DNA from: Belliella alkalica | Lineage (GTDB): Bacteria > Bacteroidota > Bacteroidia > Cytophagales > Cyclobacteriaceae | Assembly (NCBI RefSeq): GCF_022549785.1 | Contig: NZ_JAKZGO010000017.1 | Coordinates: 36,180-100,179 of the forward strand | Direction of reading: 5' to 3' | DNA: 64,000 nucleotides | In this document: positions 40,128-49,316 of the stretch, in pieces | How positions within the stretch are numbered: position 1 is the stretch's first letter | Layout of the letters: every line of letters begins with the position of its first letter | The notes under the pieces: generated by a model | Database searches by the model: none | What the model saw: the letters and a program-made list of their open reading frames with translations, nothing else | Told to the model about the DNA's origin: nothing | Program-made: the position numbers and the translations under genes

Positions 40128-41078
40128 CTACTTTTTCAACCATAAGTAAAGATAAGACAGATCAACCCTAACCTTTGACCATTTTCTAAATAAGTGATAC
40201 TCGACACCACTTGCGCTCAGTGATTTGGCTAGCTCTAAGAAACCTACAGCTACATCAAAATTTGCTGACCAAAGCGCATGTTTGGCTTCAAACATCACTC
40301 TTTTTAGTAACGCTAGATCTTCCGCCCTATTTTCATTCAAAGATTTGATTTTCTGGCAAATCTTCAAGGTGGAAGGGAGCATAATTGACGTTTTTGGAAG
40401 GTATTGATTTTTGGAAAAGGATTTTGGGTGAATCCTTTTGTTGATTCCCACATGATCTGAAAAGACTGCCATGTATTCTCTGGATAGTCTGACCATAATA
40501 TCAAAATCCTCATAAGACAATCCCTCGTCATAGCCTCCTATGGCTTTTAGTTTTGCCGCATCAAAAACCAATGTAGCTGACAAAATAGGATTTTCGGCAA
40601 CTATCTGTTTGTACAGGTTCCCTTCATTCACAGAATCGAGAAGCGTCCCTTTTTGATTTCTTTGATAAAAGGTTTTTGATTTTTTGCCTACTTCAAAAAG
40701 GTTTGCATCACAAAAGCAAAATGCAGCGGTTGAGTTTTTTTGTAGCTTTGTAGTGCTTCTTTTTATATGACTGGGGCGAATCAGATCATCTCCTGAAAGA
40801 TCTATAACATACTTCCCTTTACTAATTCCCAATCCTTTATTGAAATTTTCGCAATAGGAAATAGCACTGCTATTGAAGATTGTATGAATATTCAATTTGC
40901 TATTTTGGGCAACCCATGATTTTACTAGATAAGGAGATTGATCCTTACTTCCATTCTCAAGAATTATCAATTCAAAATTCTCATAATCTTGATTTGCTAC
41001 ACTTTCGAGGCATTCAAGAATATAATCTTCCTGATTGAAAACAGTACAAATGATGGAAACCAAATCAGATTTGTCCAT
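40128..41078 (-). CDS. Family 2 glycosyltransferase
   Basis: 316 residues from the ATG at 41078 (MDKSDLVSIICTVFNQEDYI). GT-A fold signatures: SIICTVFNQEDYILECLESVANQ at the N-terminus, IILENGSKDQS for nucleotide-sugar binding, and the DxD-like DLSGDDL around residue 100, then YEDFDIMVRLS. It transfers a sugar to a surface glycan or lipid; donor and acceptor are unknown. A longer start (41126) would overlap the preceding gene by 47 bases. It lies one base after that gene, last in a three-gene set with a sugar isomerase. Confidence 0.88.
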   Translation of the reverse strand: MDKSDLVSIICTVFNQEDYILECLESVANQDYENFELIILENGSKDQSPYLVKSWVAQNSKLNIHTIFNSSAISYCENFNKGLGISKGKYVIDLSGDDLIRPSHIKRSTTKLQKNSTAAFCFCDANLFEVGKKSKTFYQRNQKGTLLDSVNEGNLYKQIVAENPILSATLVFDAAKLKAIGGYDEGLSYEDFDIMVRLSREYMAVFSDHVGINKRIHPKSFSKNQYLPKTSIMLPSTLKICQKIKSLNENRAEDLALLKRVMFEAKHALWSANFDVAVGFLELAKSLSASGVEYHLFRKWSKVRVDLSYLYLWLKK

Positions 41079-41079
41079 T

Positions 41080-42006
41080 TCAAAAGATTTTTCCCCAAGT
41101 ACACTTATTGACCCAAGAGTCAGCATATTTTTCCTTAAAAAACATCAACTTATGATTGGGGGATCCCTCTATATCAGAAGAACCCAAGTCCAGAAACGAC
41201 ACTTTCTGTTCCATCGCCAGCTTTAATAAATACACCATCAACAACTCCCCCGTATATTTAGATTGGTTTTTAGGATCGATCGCAGAATAAAAGTAGTAAA
41301 GACTATTTGAGGTTAATTTTACAGCAACTGCATGAGCTACAGCTTTAGATTCCTGCAAAATCGAAATCACAAAATATCTTTCTGGATAACTAGAAACTTG
41401 ATGAATCAGTCTTTTTTCGTCAATACTTGACGAATGCCCTTTTTGAATTTTCCATAGTGACATTTGCTCTAAAAAATTAAAACTTTGAATATTTCCCACT
41501 ACGGCATTGAAATTAAGCTTTTTAGTTTTTTCGATCAGCTTTGGGAAAAGTTGCTGAAAAGCATTCTTGATTTTCTTTTTTCCAGAAAGAATTTGATGAT
41601 TCAACAGTTTTTCCAATTTGAATCCTTGACAAAAAAGCAGATAGCCTATCAAGTCAGATTTTGATCCATAAACATTAGGAGCTTGCGTTATTTTTAAAGA
41701 GACTACATTCATTTCAATCATGCATTCAGACAAAAATCCTATCATTTGTCCGATGACCTCTGAGGAAACCGAATCATGAATCCAAAAACCTCCAAATGGA
41801 CTCTTAGGGATTGACATTGCCTGCCGTTCTTGATTTATAAAAACAAAAATTTCTCCCTTCTCCAGTTCTTTTTTCTTCAGAATCAAATGAAAATAACCCC
41901 CATTTTCTTCTGGTCTGAATGCTTGTAAAAAATAATCTGAGGACAATTCAGCAACTGGTTTGAATTCCAAATTGTAGCTTTCATTAATACTCTTTTTAAT
42001 ATTCAT
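41080..42006 (-). CDS. GNAT/FemAB-like acyltransferase
   Basis: 308 residues from the ATG at 42006 (MNIKKSINESYNLEF). Two GNAT-like halves are suggested; the second contains AVAHAVAVKLTSNSLYYFYSAIDPKNQSKYTGELLMVYLLKLA and FLDLGSSDIEGSPNHKLMFFKEKYA, as in FemAB-type and lipid II aminoacyl-transfer-like proteins of Bacteroidota surface-glycan loci. Inference: it acylates a sugar or a lipid-linked intermediate made by this cluster. It overlaps the FdtA-like gene by 11 bases and directly precedes the glycosyltransferase. A start at 42087 would overlap the upstream gene by 92 bases. Confidence 0.65.
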   Translation of the reverse strand: MNIKKSINESYNLEFKPVAELSSDYFLQAFRPEENGGYFHLILKKKELEKGEIFVFINQERQAMSIPKSPFGGFWIHDSVSSEVIGQMIGFLSECMIEMNVVSLKITQAPNVYGSKSDLIGYLLFCQGFKLEKLLNHQILSGKKKIKNAFQQLFPKLIEKTKKLNFNAVVGNIQSFNFLEQMSLWKIQKGHSSSIDEKRLIHQVSSYPERYFVISILQESKAVAHAVAVKLTSNSLYYFYSAIDPKNQSKYTGELLMVYLLKLAMEQKVSFLDLGSSDIEGSPNHKLMFFKEKYADSWVNKCTWGKIF

Positions 42007-42397
42007 CGAATTGACTTTTATCCCTAATATAATCGCTTTCCAAAAACTCCTGGTCAGACAAAACCAATAAGACCGTATCCTTTTCAAATGTAACTTCCGA
42101 CCAAAACATTGCAGGCAAAATTAAAGCTTTGTTCGGATGGTCGAGAATAAATTCATATTTACTACTTGACTTACCTTCCAGACTCACCTTAACTGAACCC
42201 TTCAGTGCTATCAATACTTGAGTTTCTTTTTTGTGGGCATGCACTCCTCGCTTTCCACCCTGTGGTACTTCAGTAATCCAAAAAGACCTTTTGATCGAAA
42301 AAGGCAAAGCTTCAGAATATTCGAAGAAGTGAAGACTACCTGTTTCATTGACTATACCTTCCAGTAATATTAATTTGGGATTTGAGAAGTTGTTCAT
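41996..42397 (-). CDS. FdtA/QdtA-like sugar 3,4-ketoisomerase (WxcM-like cupin)
   Basis: 133 residues forming one cupin domain. It carries the WxcM/FdtA signature: FWITEVPQGGKRGVHAHKKETQVLIALKGSV with the catalytic-type histidine pair HAH, and LVLSDQEFLESDYIRDKSQF at the C-terminus. Family members isomerise dTDP-4-keto-6-deoxyglucose to the 3-keto form for deoxyaminosugar synthesis. The aminotransferase (FdtB-like) that normally follows is absent here; instead a GNAT/FemAB-like gene and a GT2 follow. It is divergent from yigZ, with 122 bases between. Confidence 0.85.
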   Translation of the reverse strand: MNNFSNPKLILLEGIVNETGSLHFFEYSEALPFSIKRSFWITEVPQGGKRGVHAHKKETQVLIALKGSVKVSLEGKSSSKYEFILDHPNKALILPAMFWSEVTFEKDTVLLVLSDQEFLESDYIRDKSQFDEY

Positions 42398-42519
42398 ATT
42401 AATTCAAAATTAAAATAATATTTAGGAATAGTACCAGTCTAAAATTTCTATTTTGTTAATTTTGAAAGATTACAAGATGAATCAAATACCACAATCTGAA
42501 GAAATTTGAGTTTAGACTA

Positions 42520-43119
42520 ATGAACGACACTTACCTTACTATATCAAATGTATCAGAAGGACTCTATAAGGAAAAAGGTAGTAAATTTTTGGCTTTTGCC
42601 TATCCTGTGTCGGATGAAAATGAAGTCAAAGAAATTCTAGACAGCCTTAGAAAGCAGTATTATGATGCAAGGCATCATTGCTATGCCTACATCTTGGGCA
42701 AAAATCAAGATCAATACAGAGCAAATGATGATGGAGAACCAAACCATTCTGCTGGAGATCCAATATTGGGTCAAATCCGGTCAAAAAACCTTACCAATAC
42801 ACTAATTGTAGTCATTCGTTATTTTGGTGGAACAAAACTGGGTGTTGGCGGTCTTATTACAGCTTACAAAACCGCTGCTTTTGAAGCCTTGGAAAACAAT
42901 GAAATTATGGAGGCTATAGTCAAGAAAAAGGCAACCTTGAAATTTGACTACATAGCAATGAATGATGTAATGCGTTTGGTAAAAGATTTAGATTTGGAAA
43001 TCCTCTCACAGGATTTTGACAACACCTGTAAAATGACTGTCAGTGTCAGGGAGGGCGTAATCGATAATTTTGAATCTAAAATCAATGATTTAGAAATGGT
43101 TAAGATTCTTACCGATTAA
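42520..43119 (+). CDS. YigZ family protein (IMPACT N-terminal domain)
   Basis: 199 residues. The UPF0029/IMPACT core is clear: KGSKFLAFAYPVSDENEV, ARHHCYAYILG, DDGEPNHSAGDPIL, VVIRYFGGTKLGVGGLITAYKTAA. The second, DUF1949 domain covers about 135-199. The molecular function is not established; relatives bind ribosomes or GCN1-like partners in eukaryotes. A TAATTTTG (-7-like) lies at 42457-42464 without a clear -33 partner. Its 3' end overlaps the convergent exonuclease gene by 11 bases. Confidence 0.9.
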   Translation: MNDTYLTISNVSEGLYKEKGSKFLAFAYPVSDENEVKEILDSLRKQYYDARHHCYAYILGKNQDQYRANDDGEPNHSAGDPILGQIRSKNLTNTLIVVIRYFGGTKLGVGGLITAYKTAAFEALENNEIMEAIVKKKATLKFDYIAMNDVMRLVKDLDLEILSQDFDNTCKMTVSVREGVIDNFESKINDLEMVKILTD

Positions 43120-43711
43120 ATAGATCATCCAAATAACCCTGCGCTTGGAGCTTTTTGTAGATTTCCAAACAAACCCAAGCATCAGTCGCTGCATAGAGCA
43201 TTTGCTTTTCAGTGAGCGTCGCTGCTTCCCAATTGGACACTTGCTCTGACTTAGAAATCCTGATTTCCATAACCATTGCAGCCAAATTTCGAACACCAAT
43301 ATTGAGAAATCCTGCTTTTTTCAATTCTTCATTCAAGTCAAAAAAACTGGCAGGAACAAAATCCTGAGCATACTTTCTAAGCCCTCTTAAATCATCTAAA
43401 ACAGCCGCACCAATTTTCAAAATACTTCGGTCTTCCATAATTTCCCGAAAGCCAGCTGGCAAACCCAATTCATTTAACCTAATCAAAAAAGCTACATCCG
43501 GAGTGGAAAGTTGCAAGAGAGAAACATAATTGTAAACTCCTTTTTTGAAGGCCGGCTTAGTCTCTGTATCAAAACCAATCAAAGAGTGTGAGGACAATTC
43601 CTCTACAGCCTCTTGAACTTGATCCATGGAGTTGATTAGAATGATCTCTCCTTCAAATTGCCCCAATGGAAGCTCATTTACCTGCTCTTTTGTAATACTT
43701 TTTGGAATCAT
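43109..43711 (-). CDS. 3'-5' exonuclease, DEDDy (RNase D-like)
   Basis: 200 residues, a single exonuclease domain with no HRDC. Exo I is LIGFDTETKPAF (D48, E50), Exo II includes KIGAAVLDDLRGL, and Exo III is MLYAATDAWVCLEIY, giving the Y...D pair of the DEDDy type. It degrades nucleic acid from the 3' end, RNA or DNA unresolved. The start overlaps the nhaC stop as ATGA, so the two are coupled. Confidence 0.9.
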   Translation of the reverse strand: MIPKSITKEQVNELPLGQFEGEIILINSMDQVQEAVEELSSHSLIGFDTETKPAFKKGVYNYVSLLQLSTPDVAFLIRLNELGLPAGFREIMEDRSILKIGAAVLDDLRGLRKYAQDFVPASFFDLNEELKKAGFLNIGVRNLAAMVMEIRISKSEQVSNWEAATLTEKQMLYAATDAWVCLEIYKKLQAQGYLDDLFNR

Positions 43712-45189
43712 ACTGAAAATTCCTTTCTGATTTCAATCATTTCCTCTTCTGAATAATAATTAATTCCCAGTTTAAAATAACCATACATTATCGTCATAAA
43801 TGGACTTATTATATTGAAAAAACAATACGGAGCATAAGTCAAGGTAGCAACTCCCAATACAGAAGCTTGGGTAGCGCCACAAGTATTCCAAGGGATCAGA
43901 ACTGACGTGACAGTTGCACTATCTTCCAAAGTTCTACTTAAATTCTCGGGTCTCAAACCTCTTTTTCTATATATATCGGCGTACATTCTACCCGGCACAA
44001 GGATAGCCAGGTATTGGTCAGACGTGGTCACATTGAAAAACACACAAGTAGCAGCAGTAGATGCCACCAAAGAGCCAACGGAATGTACTTTTTTGATTAC
44101 TGCTTCTGCCAATACTGCCAGCATTTTACTTTCTTCCATGATCCCTCCAAATATCATCGCACAAATAATCAACCAAATGGTATTGAGCATTCCTGACATT
44201 CCTCCTGTTACAAGCAATTCATTTACGATATCATTGGAAGTGGTGACACTCACCTCTCCATAGAGAGACATCATTACTGCTTTGAAAGCATTGTATGCAT
44301 ATCCTTGGCCTGCTTCGTTGGCTATGGAATAGATGATTTGGGGCTGGAAAATAATCGCAAAAACACCTCCCAACAATGCTCCTGCAAGCAATGCCGGAAC
44401 TGCAGGGACTTTTTTGACAATCAGCCCAATCACAATCAAAGGGACTATGAAAAGCCATCCACTGATATTGAATTTCTCTAGAATCACACTTGATATCCCT
44501 TTGACTTGCTCTACTGAACCCTCTGCTCCACTAGTAAAACCAATTATCCCGAAAATCACCAAAGTAATCAATATCGATGGGACGGTAGTTTTGGTCATAT
44601 GCCTGATGTGCGTAAACAAATCCGTACCCGCCATCGCTGGAGCGAGGTTTGTAGTATCAGAAAGTGGTGACATTTTATCACCAAAATACGCTCCAGAGAG
44701 AATTGCTCCTGCTATAATTCCCTCACTAAATCCTAAAGCCTTTCCTATCCCCAACAAAGCAACTCCAACAGTAGCTACTGTAGTCCAACTAGAACCTGTC
44801 GAGATTGAAACTACTGCACTCACAATACAAGCCGCTATCAAAAATATTGTAGGATTTAGTACTTGCAAACCATAATAAATCATCGCTGGCACAATTCCAC
44901 TAATCATCCAAGTCCCGGCTAATGAACCTATCAGAAGCAAAATCAAAATACTTGACATAGCCGAACTGATACTTTTTACTATACCATCTTGGAGTGTCTC
45001 CCACCTAATATTCAATCTAAACACTGCAATCAACGCCGCTATAGCAGATGAAATAACCAAGACCATCTGATTGGACCCACTGAGACCATCTGTCCCAAAA
45101 ATCCATATGTTGATCACAAGTAGAACTATTAAAAATAATATTGGAAACATTGCTTCCAATAATGATGGGTCTTTACGAATCTTAACCAT
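43708..45189 (-). CDS. nhaC: Na+/H+ antiporter NhaC family
   Basis: 493 residues, 11-13 predicted membrane spans. Typical NhaC segments are SISTGSSWTTVATVGVALLGIGKALGF, GAYFGDKMSPLSDTTNLAPAMAGTDLF and ILIPWNTCGATQASVLGV. It exchanges cytoplasmic Na+ for protons at the inner membrane. It is the first gene of a two-gene unit with the exonuclease. Arginine/ornithine or malate/lactate exchangers share the fold, so the substrate is inferred from similarity. Confidence 0.88.
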   Translation of the reverse strand: MVKIRKDPSLLEAMFPILFLIVLLVINIWIFGTDGLSGSNQMVLVISSAIAALIAVFRLNIRWETLQDGIVKSISSAMSSILILLLIGSLAGTWMISGIVPAMIYYGLQVLNPTIFLIAACIVSAVVSISTGSSWTTVATVGVALLGIGKALGFSEGIIAGAILSGAYFGDKMSPLSDTTNLAPAMAGTDLFTHIRHMTKTTVPSILITLVIFGIIGFTSGAEGSVEQVKGISSVILEKFNISGWLFIVPLIVIGLIVKKVPAVPALLAGALLGGVFAIIFQPQIIYSIANEAGQGYAYNAFKAVMMSLYGEVSVTTSNDIVNELLVTGGMSGMLNTIWLIICAMIFGGIMEESKMLAVLAEAVIKKVHSVGSLVASTAATCVFFNVTTSDQYLAILVPGRMYADIYRKRGLRPENLSRTLEDSATVTSVLIPWNTCGATQASVLGVATLTYAPYCFFNIISPFMTIMYGYFKLGINYYSEEEMIEIRKEFSV

Positions 45190-45250
45190 TTAGCATATTT
45201 TGGATTTTTCTAAAGCATGAAATTAATAAAATTTTGGAACTTTCCACTTC

Positions 45251-46372
45251 TTAATAATTGCTTACTAACTCTTCTGCTGTCTGCCAACCGATTGCAACAC
45301 CCATTCCACCCAACCTCACTGCAAGACCAACATCATCATTCAGCATAGTAATTATAGGTTTTTTGGTTGTTCCAAAAGCCATTATCCCAGACCATTCCAT
45401 TTCAATTTCCACTTGCTGCTTCGGCATGATCACTTTTCTAATGAGATCGACTAGGTACGCTTTAATATTTTGATTGATTTCAAATTGATCTGTCTGTTCT
45501 GCGTCAAAATCCAAATTTCTTCCTCCGCCCATCATTAACCTATTTCCTTCCAAAGCTCTGAAATATACATACCCCTCATCATAATGAAATGCTCCTTGCC
45601 AATCGATCTTATCCTTCAAAGGTTTCGTCACTAAAATCAATCCGCGACCTGGTTTGATATCAAGATCAGGTATTAATTTATCCGTAAATGCATTAGTACA
45701 AATAGCGATTTGTTTTGCTTGGAAAGGAATTACTTGTGATTCCAAACCATTTTTTACATAAACCTTCTTATGAGTTACATCTAAGGAATCTACTTTTGCA
45801 CCAGTCAAAATTTTCACATCCAAAGACTGGCATTTTGACCATAGTCTTTGAAGATATAAACCGGTATCCAATTCGCCTTCAAATTTGTTTTTGATGATGT
45901 ACTTAACATTTGGTCCGAAACGGAACGGCTGAACATCATCCAAAACCTCAAAAACATCGTCTTCGAAGATGGGGAAAAGCATTCCATTGATTCGGGAAAT
46001 TTCCGACAAAACATTTTCTTGGCTTTGTATGATCAGTTCCATGCCTCCATTGGATTTGTAACCAATAGCTTCATCTCCAAAAAACTTCCTGATCGCCAAA
46101 AGACCTCTGTATCTTTTTTCCACCAATTCAAAAACCTCTTTATCCGACATGGATTTCAAGTCATCCAAAATCTCTGTCAGGCTTCCAAAACATGCGAAAC
46201 CAGCATTTTTGGTACTTGCTCCGCTGGGAAACACCCCTCTTTCTAGGACAAGAACCGACTTTTTCGGAAATCTGATTTTATATTGGATAGCAGTAGAGAG
46301 CCCTACGATTCCTGCTCCAATGATGATCATGTCATGATTCAGAAAATGTTTTTTCTCCCAAAAACTGAGCAT
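45251..46372 (-). CDS. FAD-dependent oxidoreductase (DAO family, glycine-oxidase-like)
   Basis: 373 residues. The FAD-binding GxGxxG occurs at 19-24 (DMIIIGAGIVGLSTAIQY), the ADP-ribose acidic end at LVLERG, and GASTKNAGFACFG follows. The C-terminal part has YVYFRALEGNRLMMGGGRNLDFD and EMEWSGIMAFGTTKKPII, as in gamma-glutamylputrescine oxidase-like proteins. It oxidises an amine or amino acid, identity unknown. It is probably monocistronic; the neighbour at 46459 is divergent. Confidence 0.85.
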   Translation of the reverse strand: MLSFWEKKHFLNHDMIIIGAGIVGLSTAIQYKIRFPKKSVLVLERGVFPSGASTKNAGFACFGSLTEILDDLKSMSDKEVFELVEKRYRGLLAIRKFFGDEAIGYKSNGGMELIIQSQENVLSEISRINGMLFPIFEDDVFEVLDDVQPFRFGPNVKYIIKNKFEGELDTGLYLQRLWSKCQSLDVKILTGAKVDSLDVTHKKVYVKNGLESQVIPFQAKQIAICTNAFTDKLIPDLDIKPGRGLILVTKPLKDKIDWQGAFHYDEGYVYFRALEGNRLMMGGGRNLDFDAEQTDQFEINQNIKAYLVDLIRKVIMPKQQVEIEMEWSGIMAFGTTKKPIITMLNDDVGLAVRLGGMGVAIGWQTAEELVSNY

Positions 46373-46458
46373 TATTTTATGTGATTTAGTGAAAATTCAA
46401 GACTATTTATTAAATTAATCAGGATATTCCAAAAACATCCATCTAAAGCTGTTTCTAC

Positions 46459-46938
46459 ATGCGTAAAATTGACGAGTTATTGTACGAATATGGGTTGAGT
46501 CACCAAAATGAAACCAACAAAACCATCCATTGGATTTGTGTGCCCGCGATTTTTTTCAGCATTGTAGGATTGATCTTCAGCATTCCTTCAGAGACTTTGG
46601 AAATATACTTACCATTTCTTCAGAATTTTGCCAACTGGGCTACCATTGTATTGGCAATTGTGTTGGTTTATTACCTGACTATCTCACCGCCATTGACTTT
46701 GGGAATGTTCTTTTTTTCTGCGTTATGTTTGGCAGTTGCCAATCTTATTGATTTGATATCACCCGTACCATTGTGGGCAATATCCATTGGGATATTTACC
46801 ATTTCGTGGATCTTTCAGTTTTATGGACATAAGATCGAAGGCAAAAAACCGTCATTTTTGAAAGACATACAGTTTCTTCTCATTGGCCCAGCCTGGTTGA
46901 TGCATTTTATTTATAAAAGAATGGGATTTGCCTATTGA
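46459..46938 (+). CDS. Mpo1-like (DUF962) membrane protein
   Basis: 159 residues with four hydrophobic segments. DUF962 signatures are present: YGLSHQNETNKTIHWICVPAIF near the N-terminus and FYGHKIEGKKPSFLKDIQFLLIGPAWLM near the C-terminus, holding the conserved histidines thought to bind iron. Yeast Mpo1 is a 2-hydroxy fatty-acid dioxygenase in phytosphingosine breakdown; a sphingolipid or hydroxy-lipid role would suit a sphingolipid-making Bacteroidota but is inference. It stands alone. The following 225-base gap shows nothing definite. Confidence 0.88.
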   Translation: MRKIDELLYEYGLSHQNETNKTIHWICVPAIFFSIVGLIFSIPSETLEIYLPFLQNFANWATIVLAIVLVYYLTISPPLTLGMFFFSALCLAVANLIDLISPVPLWAISIGIFTISWIFQFYGHKIEGKKPSFLKDIQFLLIGPAWLMHFIYKRMGFAY

Positions 46939-47163
46939 TGATTTGCTGATTGCTTTGTGAGGACAGAGGCCAAGCGGAAAAGGCTAAGGTGATAGATAAA
47001 ATATTAAACATAGATTGACATTTGATTTCCAACAATATTGGACCAATGTGCAAAAGACATTTTATAAATTTCTTTATGCAATTGTTCCAAACCTTGAACT
47101 TTTGGGTTAGAGATTGTTATTTTATTTTTAACTTCGAGTTGAATTATAATTTAACTCTTTTTT

Positions 47164-49179
47164 ATGAACCAACTTATACTTGCGAGTGCTGAAATGCCCA
47201 TGCTGTCCGACATTGTAGTTATTTTTGGCTTAGCTACTTTGGTAATTTTACTTTTCATGAGGTTGAAAATCCCAACCATCATTGGATTTCTATTCACAGG
47301 GGCCATTGCCGGCCCTTATGGTCTCTCATTGGTAAATGCCTCCACAGCAGTAGAAGTTCTTTCAGAAGTAGGAGTCATTCTATTGCTCTTCGTGATCGGA
47401 ATGGAATTTTCTCTTAAAAGTCTTCTGTCGATCAAAAAAGCGGTATTTATTGGTGGCTCTCTTCAAGTGGGTTTGACCATTGGAGCGACTACATTATTGA
47501 CTTATAGTTTTGGTTTTGATTGGAATGTAGCTGTTTTCTTCGGGTTTCTATTTGCATTGAGTAGTACAGCAATTGTATTGAAACTCCTACAAGAGTATGG
47601 GCAAGTCAACACAATTCCAGGACGAACTACATTGGCTATATTGATATTTCAAGATGTGGTGATCGTACCACTGATGCTTTTCACTCCAATGTTGGCAGGA
47701 GAATCAGACAATGTTCTACTTTCATTGCTTTATTTAGCACTCAAAGGTGCTTTGGTGATATTGCTTACGATTATAAGTGCAAAATATATTATCCCACAAC
47801 TTCTTTTCAGAGTCACCAAAACAAGGAATGAAGAGCTGTTTCTGCTTAGTATTATCTTGACTTGCTTTGCTGTAGCATATGTCACTTCGCTTCTAGGTTT
47901 GTCCTTGGGTCTTGGGGCATTTTTAGCTGGTTTGATTATCAGTGAGTCGGACTACAGTCACCACGCTACTGGAAAAATACTCCCATTTAGAGAGATATTT
48001 TTGAGTTTTTTCTTTGTGTCTGTAGGTATGTTGTTTGACATTACTTTCCTATATGAGCATATATTCATCATTCTCGGACTGACTGCTTTGACTTTCCTTA
48101 TTAAGTTTTTGGTTGTGGCCGTTTCGGTAAGAGCAATTGGACAAGGCTTCAAAGAAGCCTTTATGGTAGCATTTTCCATCTTCCAAGTAGGTGAATTCTC
48201 TTTGCTTTTGGCTAAAGAGGGATTGAAGTATAACCTATTAGATCCTGACACATACCAATATTTTTTAGCAATTTCTATCTTGACTATGACCGTCACGCCA
48301 TTTGTCTTGAAGAAAAGGGAAGATTTGGCTTGTGGGCTTTTGAACTTACCGCTTCCGAGCAGGCTAAGCAAGAGGCTAACTAATGAAAGCATCCCAAATA
48401 TTACATTGGATACCAAAGAGCTAAAGGATCATCTAGTCATCATAGGCTATGGATTGAATGGCAGGAACCTTTCTAAAGCTGCCAAATCTGCAAATATCCC
48501 TTATTCCATTATTGAGACAAACCCTGAAACAGTAAAAGTAGAATCCCTAAATGGTGAGCCTATCATGTATGGTGATGCCGCAAATGATACTGTTTTGGAA
48601 CATGTAAACATCCACAAAGCAAGAGTCGCTGTCATTGCGATATCAAATCCAGAAGCGACCAAGCGAATCATAGCTTCTATAAGGCACATAACGCAAAATC
48701 CTTATATCATCGTAAGGACACGCTATTTAGGAGAAATGGAAGAAAACCTAAAACTTGGAGCCAACGAAGTGATTCCTGAAGAGTTTGAGACTTCTATAGA
48801 AATTTTCACTAGAGTTTTGAACAAATACCTAGTTTCAAAACATGATATTGACGATTTCACTGTAGAGATCCGTTCGCACAATTATGAAATGTTCAGAAAT
48901 CTTTCGACGGAAGCCAACTCTAAGTTCAAAGTAGAATTGCCTGACATTAATTTTGTGAGTTTGAAAGTAGAAAAGGACTCTGGAGACTATATCAACATTC
49001 CATTGAAAGATGCTCAAATCAGAGATAAATTTGGGATAAATATTGTCGCCATCAAACGAAAAAGCAAAACCATCGCTGAAATCACTGCAAATGAAAAACT
49101 CAAATTAGGAGATACAGTTTACGCTGTTGGAAAGCCAGAAGCATTGGAAAAATTTGCAGAAGAGCTGGAGATAGAATAA
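47164..49179 (+). CDS. CPA2-family monovalent cation:proton antiporter with TrkA domains
   Basis: 671 residues. A Kef/YbaL-type transport domain of about 12 spans fills 10-390 (FTGAIAGPYGLS, LLLFVIGMEFSLKSL, FQDVVIVPLML, SLGLGAFLAGLIIS). An RCK/TrkA-N domain starts near 420 (LVIIGYGLNGRNLSKAAK, nucleotide-binding GxGxxG), and a TrkA-C domain ends the protein (about 585-670). It exports K+ or Na+ in exchange for protons under nucleotide control. It is monocistronic, ending at a two-way terminator. Confidence 0.9.
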   Translation: MNQLILASAEMPMLSDIVVIFGLATLVILLFMRLKIPTIIGFLFTGAIAGPYGLSLVNASTAVEVLSEVGVILLLFVIGMEFSLKSLLSIKKAVFIGGSLQVGLTIGATTLLTYSFGFDWNVAVFFGFLFALSSTAIVLKLLQEYGQVNTIPGRTTLAILIFQDVVIVPLMLFTPMLAGESDNVLLSLLYLALKGALVILLTIISAKYIIPQLLFRVTKTRNEELFLLSIILTCFAVAYVTSLLGLSLGLGAFLAGLIISESDYSHHATGKILPFREIFLSFFFVSVGMLFDITFLYEHIFIILGLTALTFLIKFLVVAVSVRAIGQGFKEAFMVAFSIFQVGEFSLLLAKEGLKYNLLDPDTYQYFLAISILTMTVTPFVLKKREDLACGLLNLPLPSRLSKRLTNESIPNITLDTKELKDHLVIIGYGLNGRNLSKAAKSANIPYSIIETNPETVKVESLNGEPIMYGDAANDTVLEHVNIHKARVAVIAISNPEATKRIIASIRHITQNPYIIVRTRYLGEMEENLKLGANEVIPEEFETSIEIFTRVLNKYLVSKHDIDDFTVEIRSHNYEMFRNLSTEANSKFKVELPDINFVSLKVEKDSGDYINIPLKDAQIRDKFGINIVAIKRKSKTIAEITANEKLKLGDTVYAVGKPEALEKFAEELEIE

Positions 49180-49190
49180 AGTAAACTGTC

Positions 49191-49263
49191 AAAAACCTTT
49201 CAGGTGTAATTCAAAGGATTTCTTGTTCAAAAGAAGCAAGAAAATACGACCTGAAAGGTTTTT
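49191..49263. terminator. Bidirectional terminator between antiporter and patatin genes
   Basis: aaaaacctttcaggt (49191-49205) is fully complementary to acctgaaaggttttt (49249-49263). An inner stem (tttcttg with caagaaa) is nested inside. It lies between convergent genes with A/T tracts on both ends, so it can serve both. Confidence 0.8.
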
Positions 49264-49316
49264 ACTTACTAGAACAAACAACTTACATTACAATTTTAAG
49301 TCTTAAATAAGAAATT

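Noticed and set aside
42479..42511. 10-codon leader peptide (MNQIPQSEEI) before yigZ
   Set aside because: No attenuator hairpin or regulatory codon run accompanies it; probably chance.
46939..47000. Serine-tRNA-like text (ggccaagcggaaaaggct) after the Mpo1-like gene
   Set aside because: No acceptor stem, anticodon arm or T loop can be folded around it.
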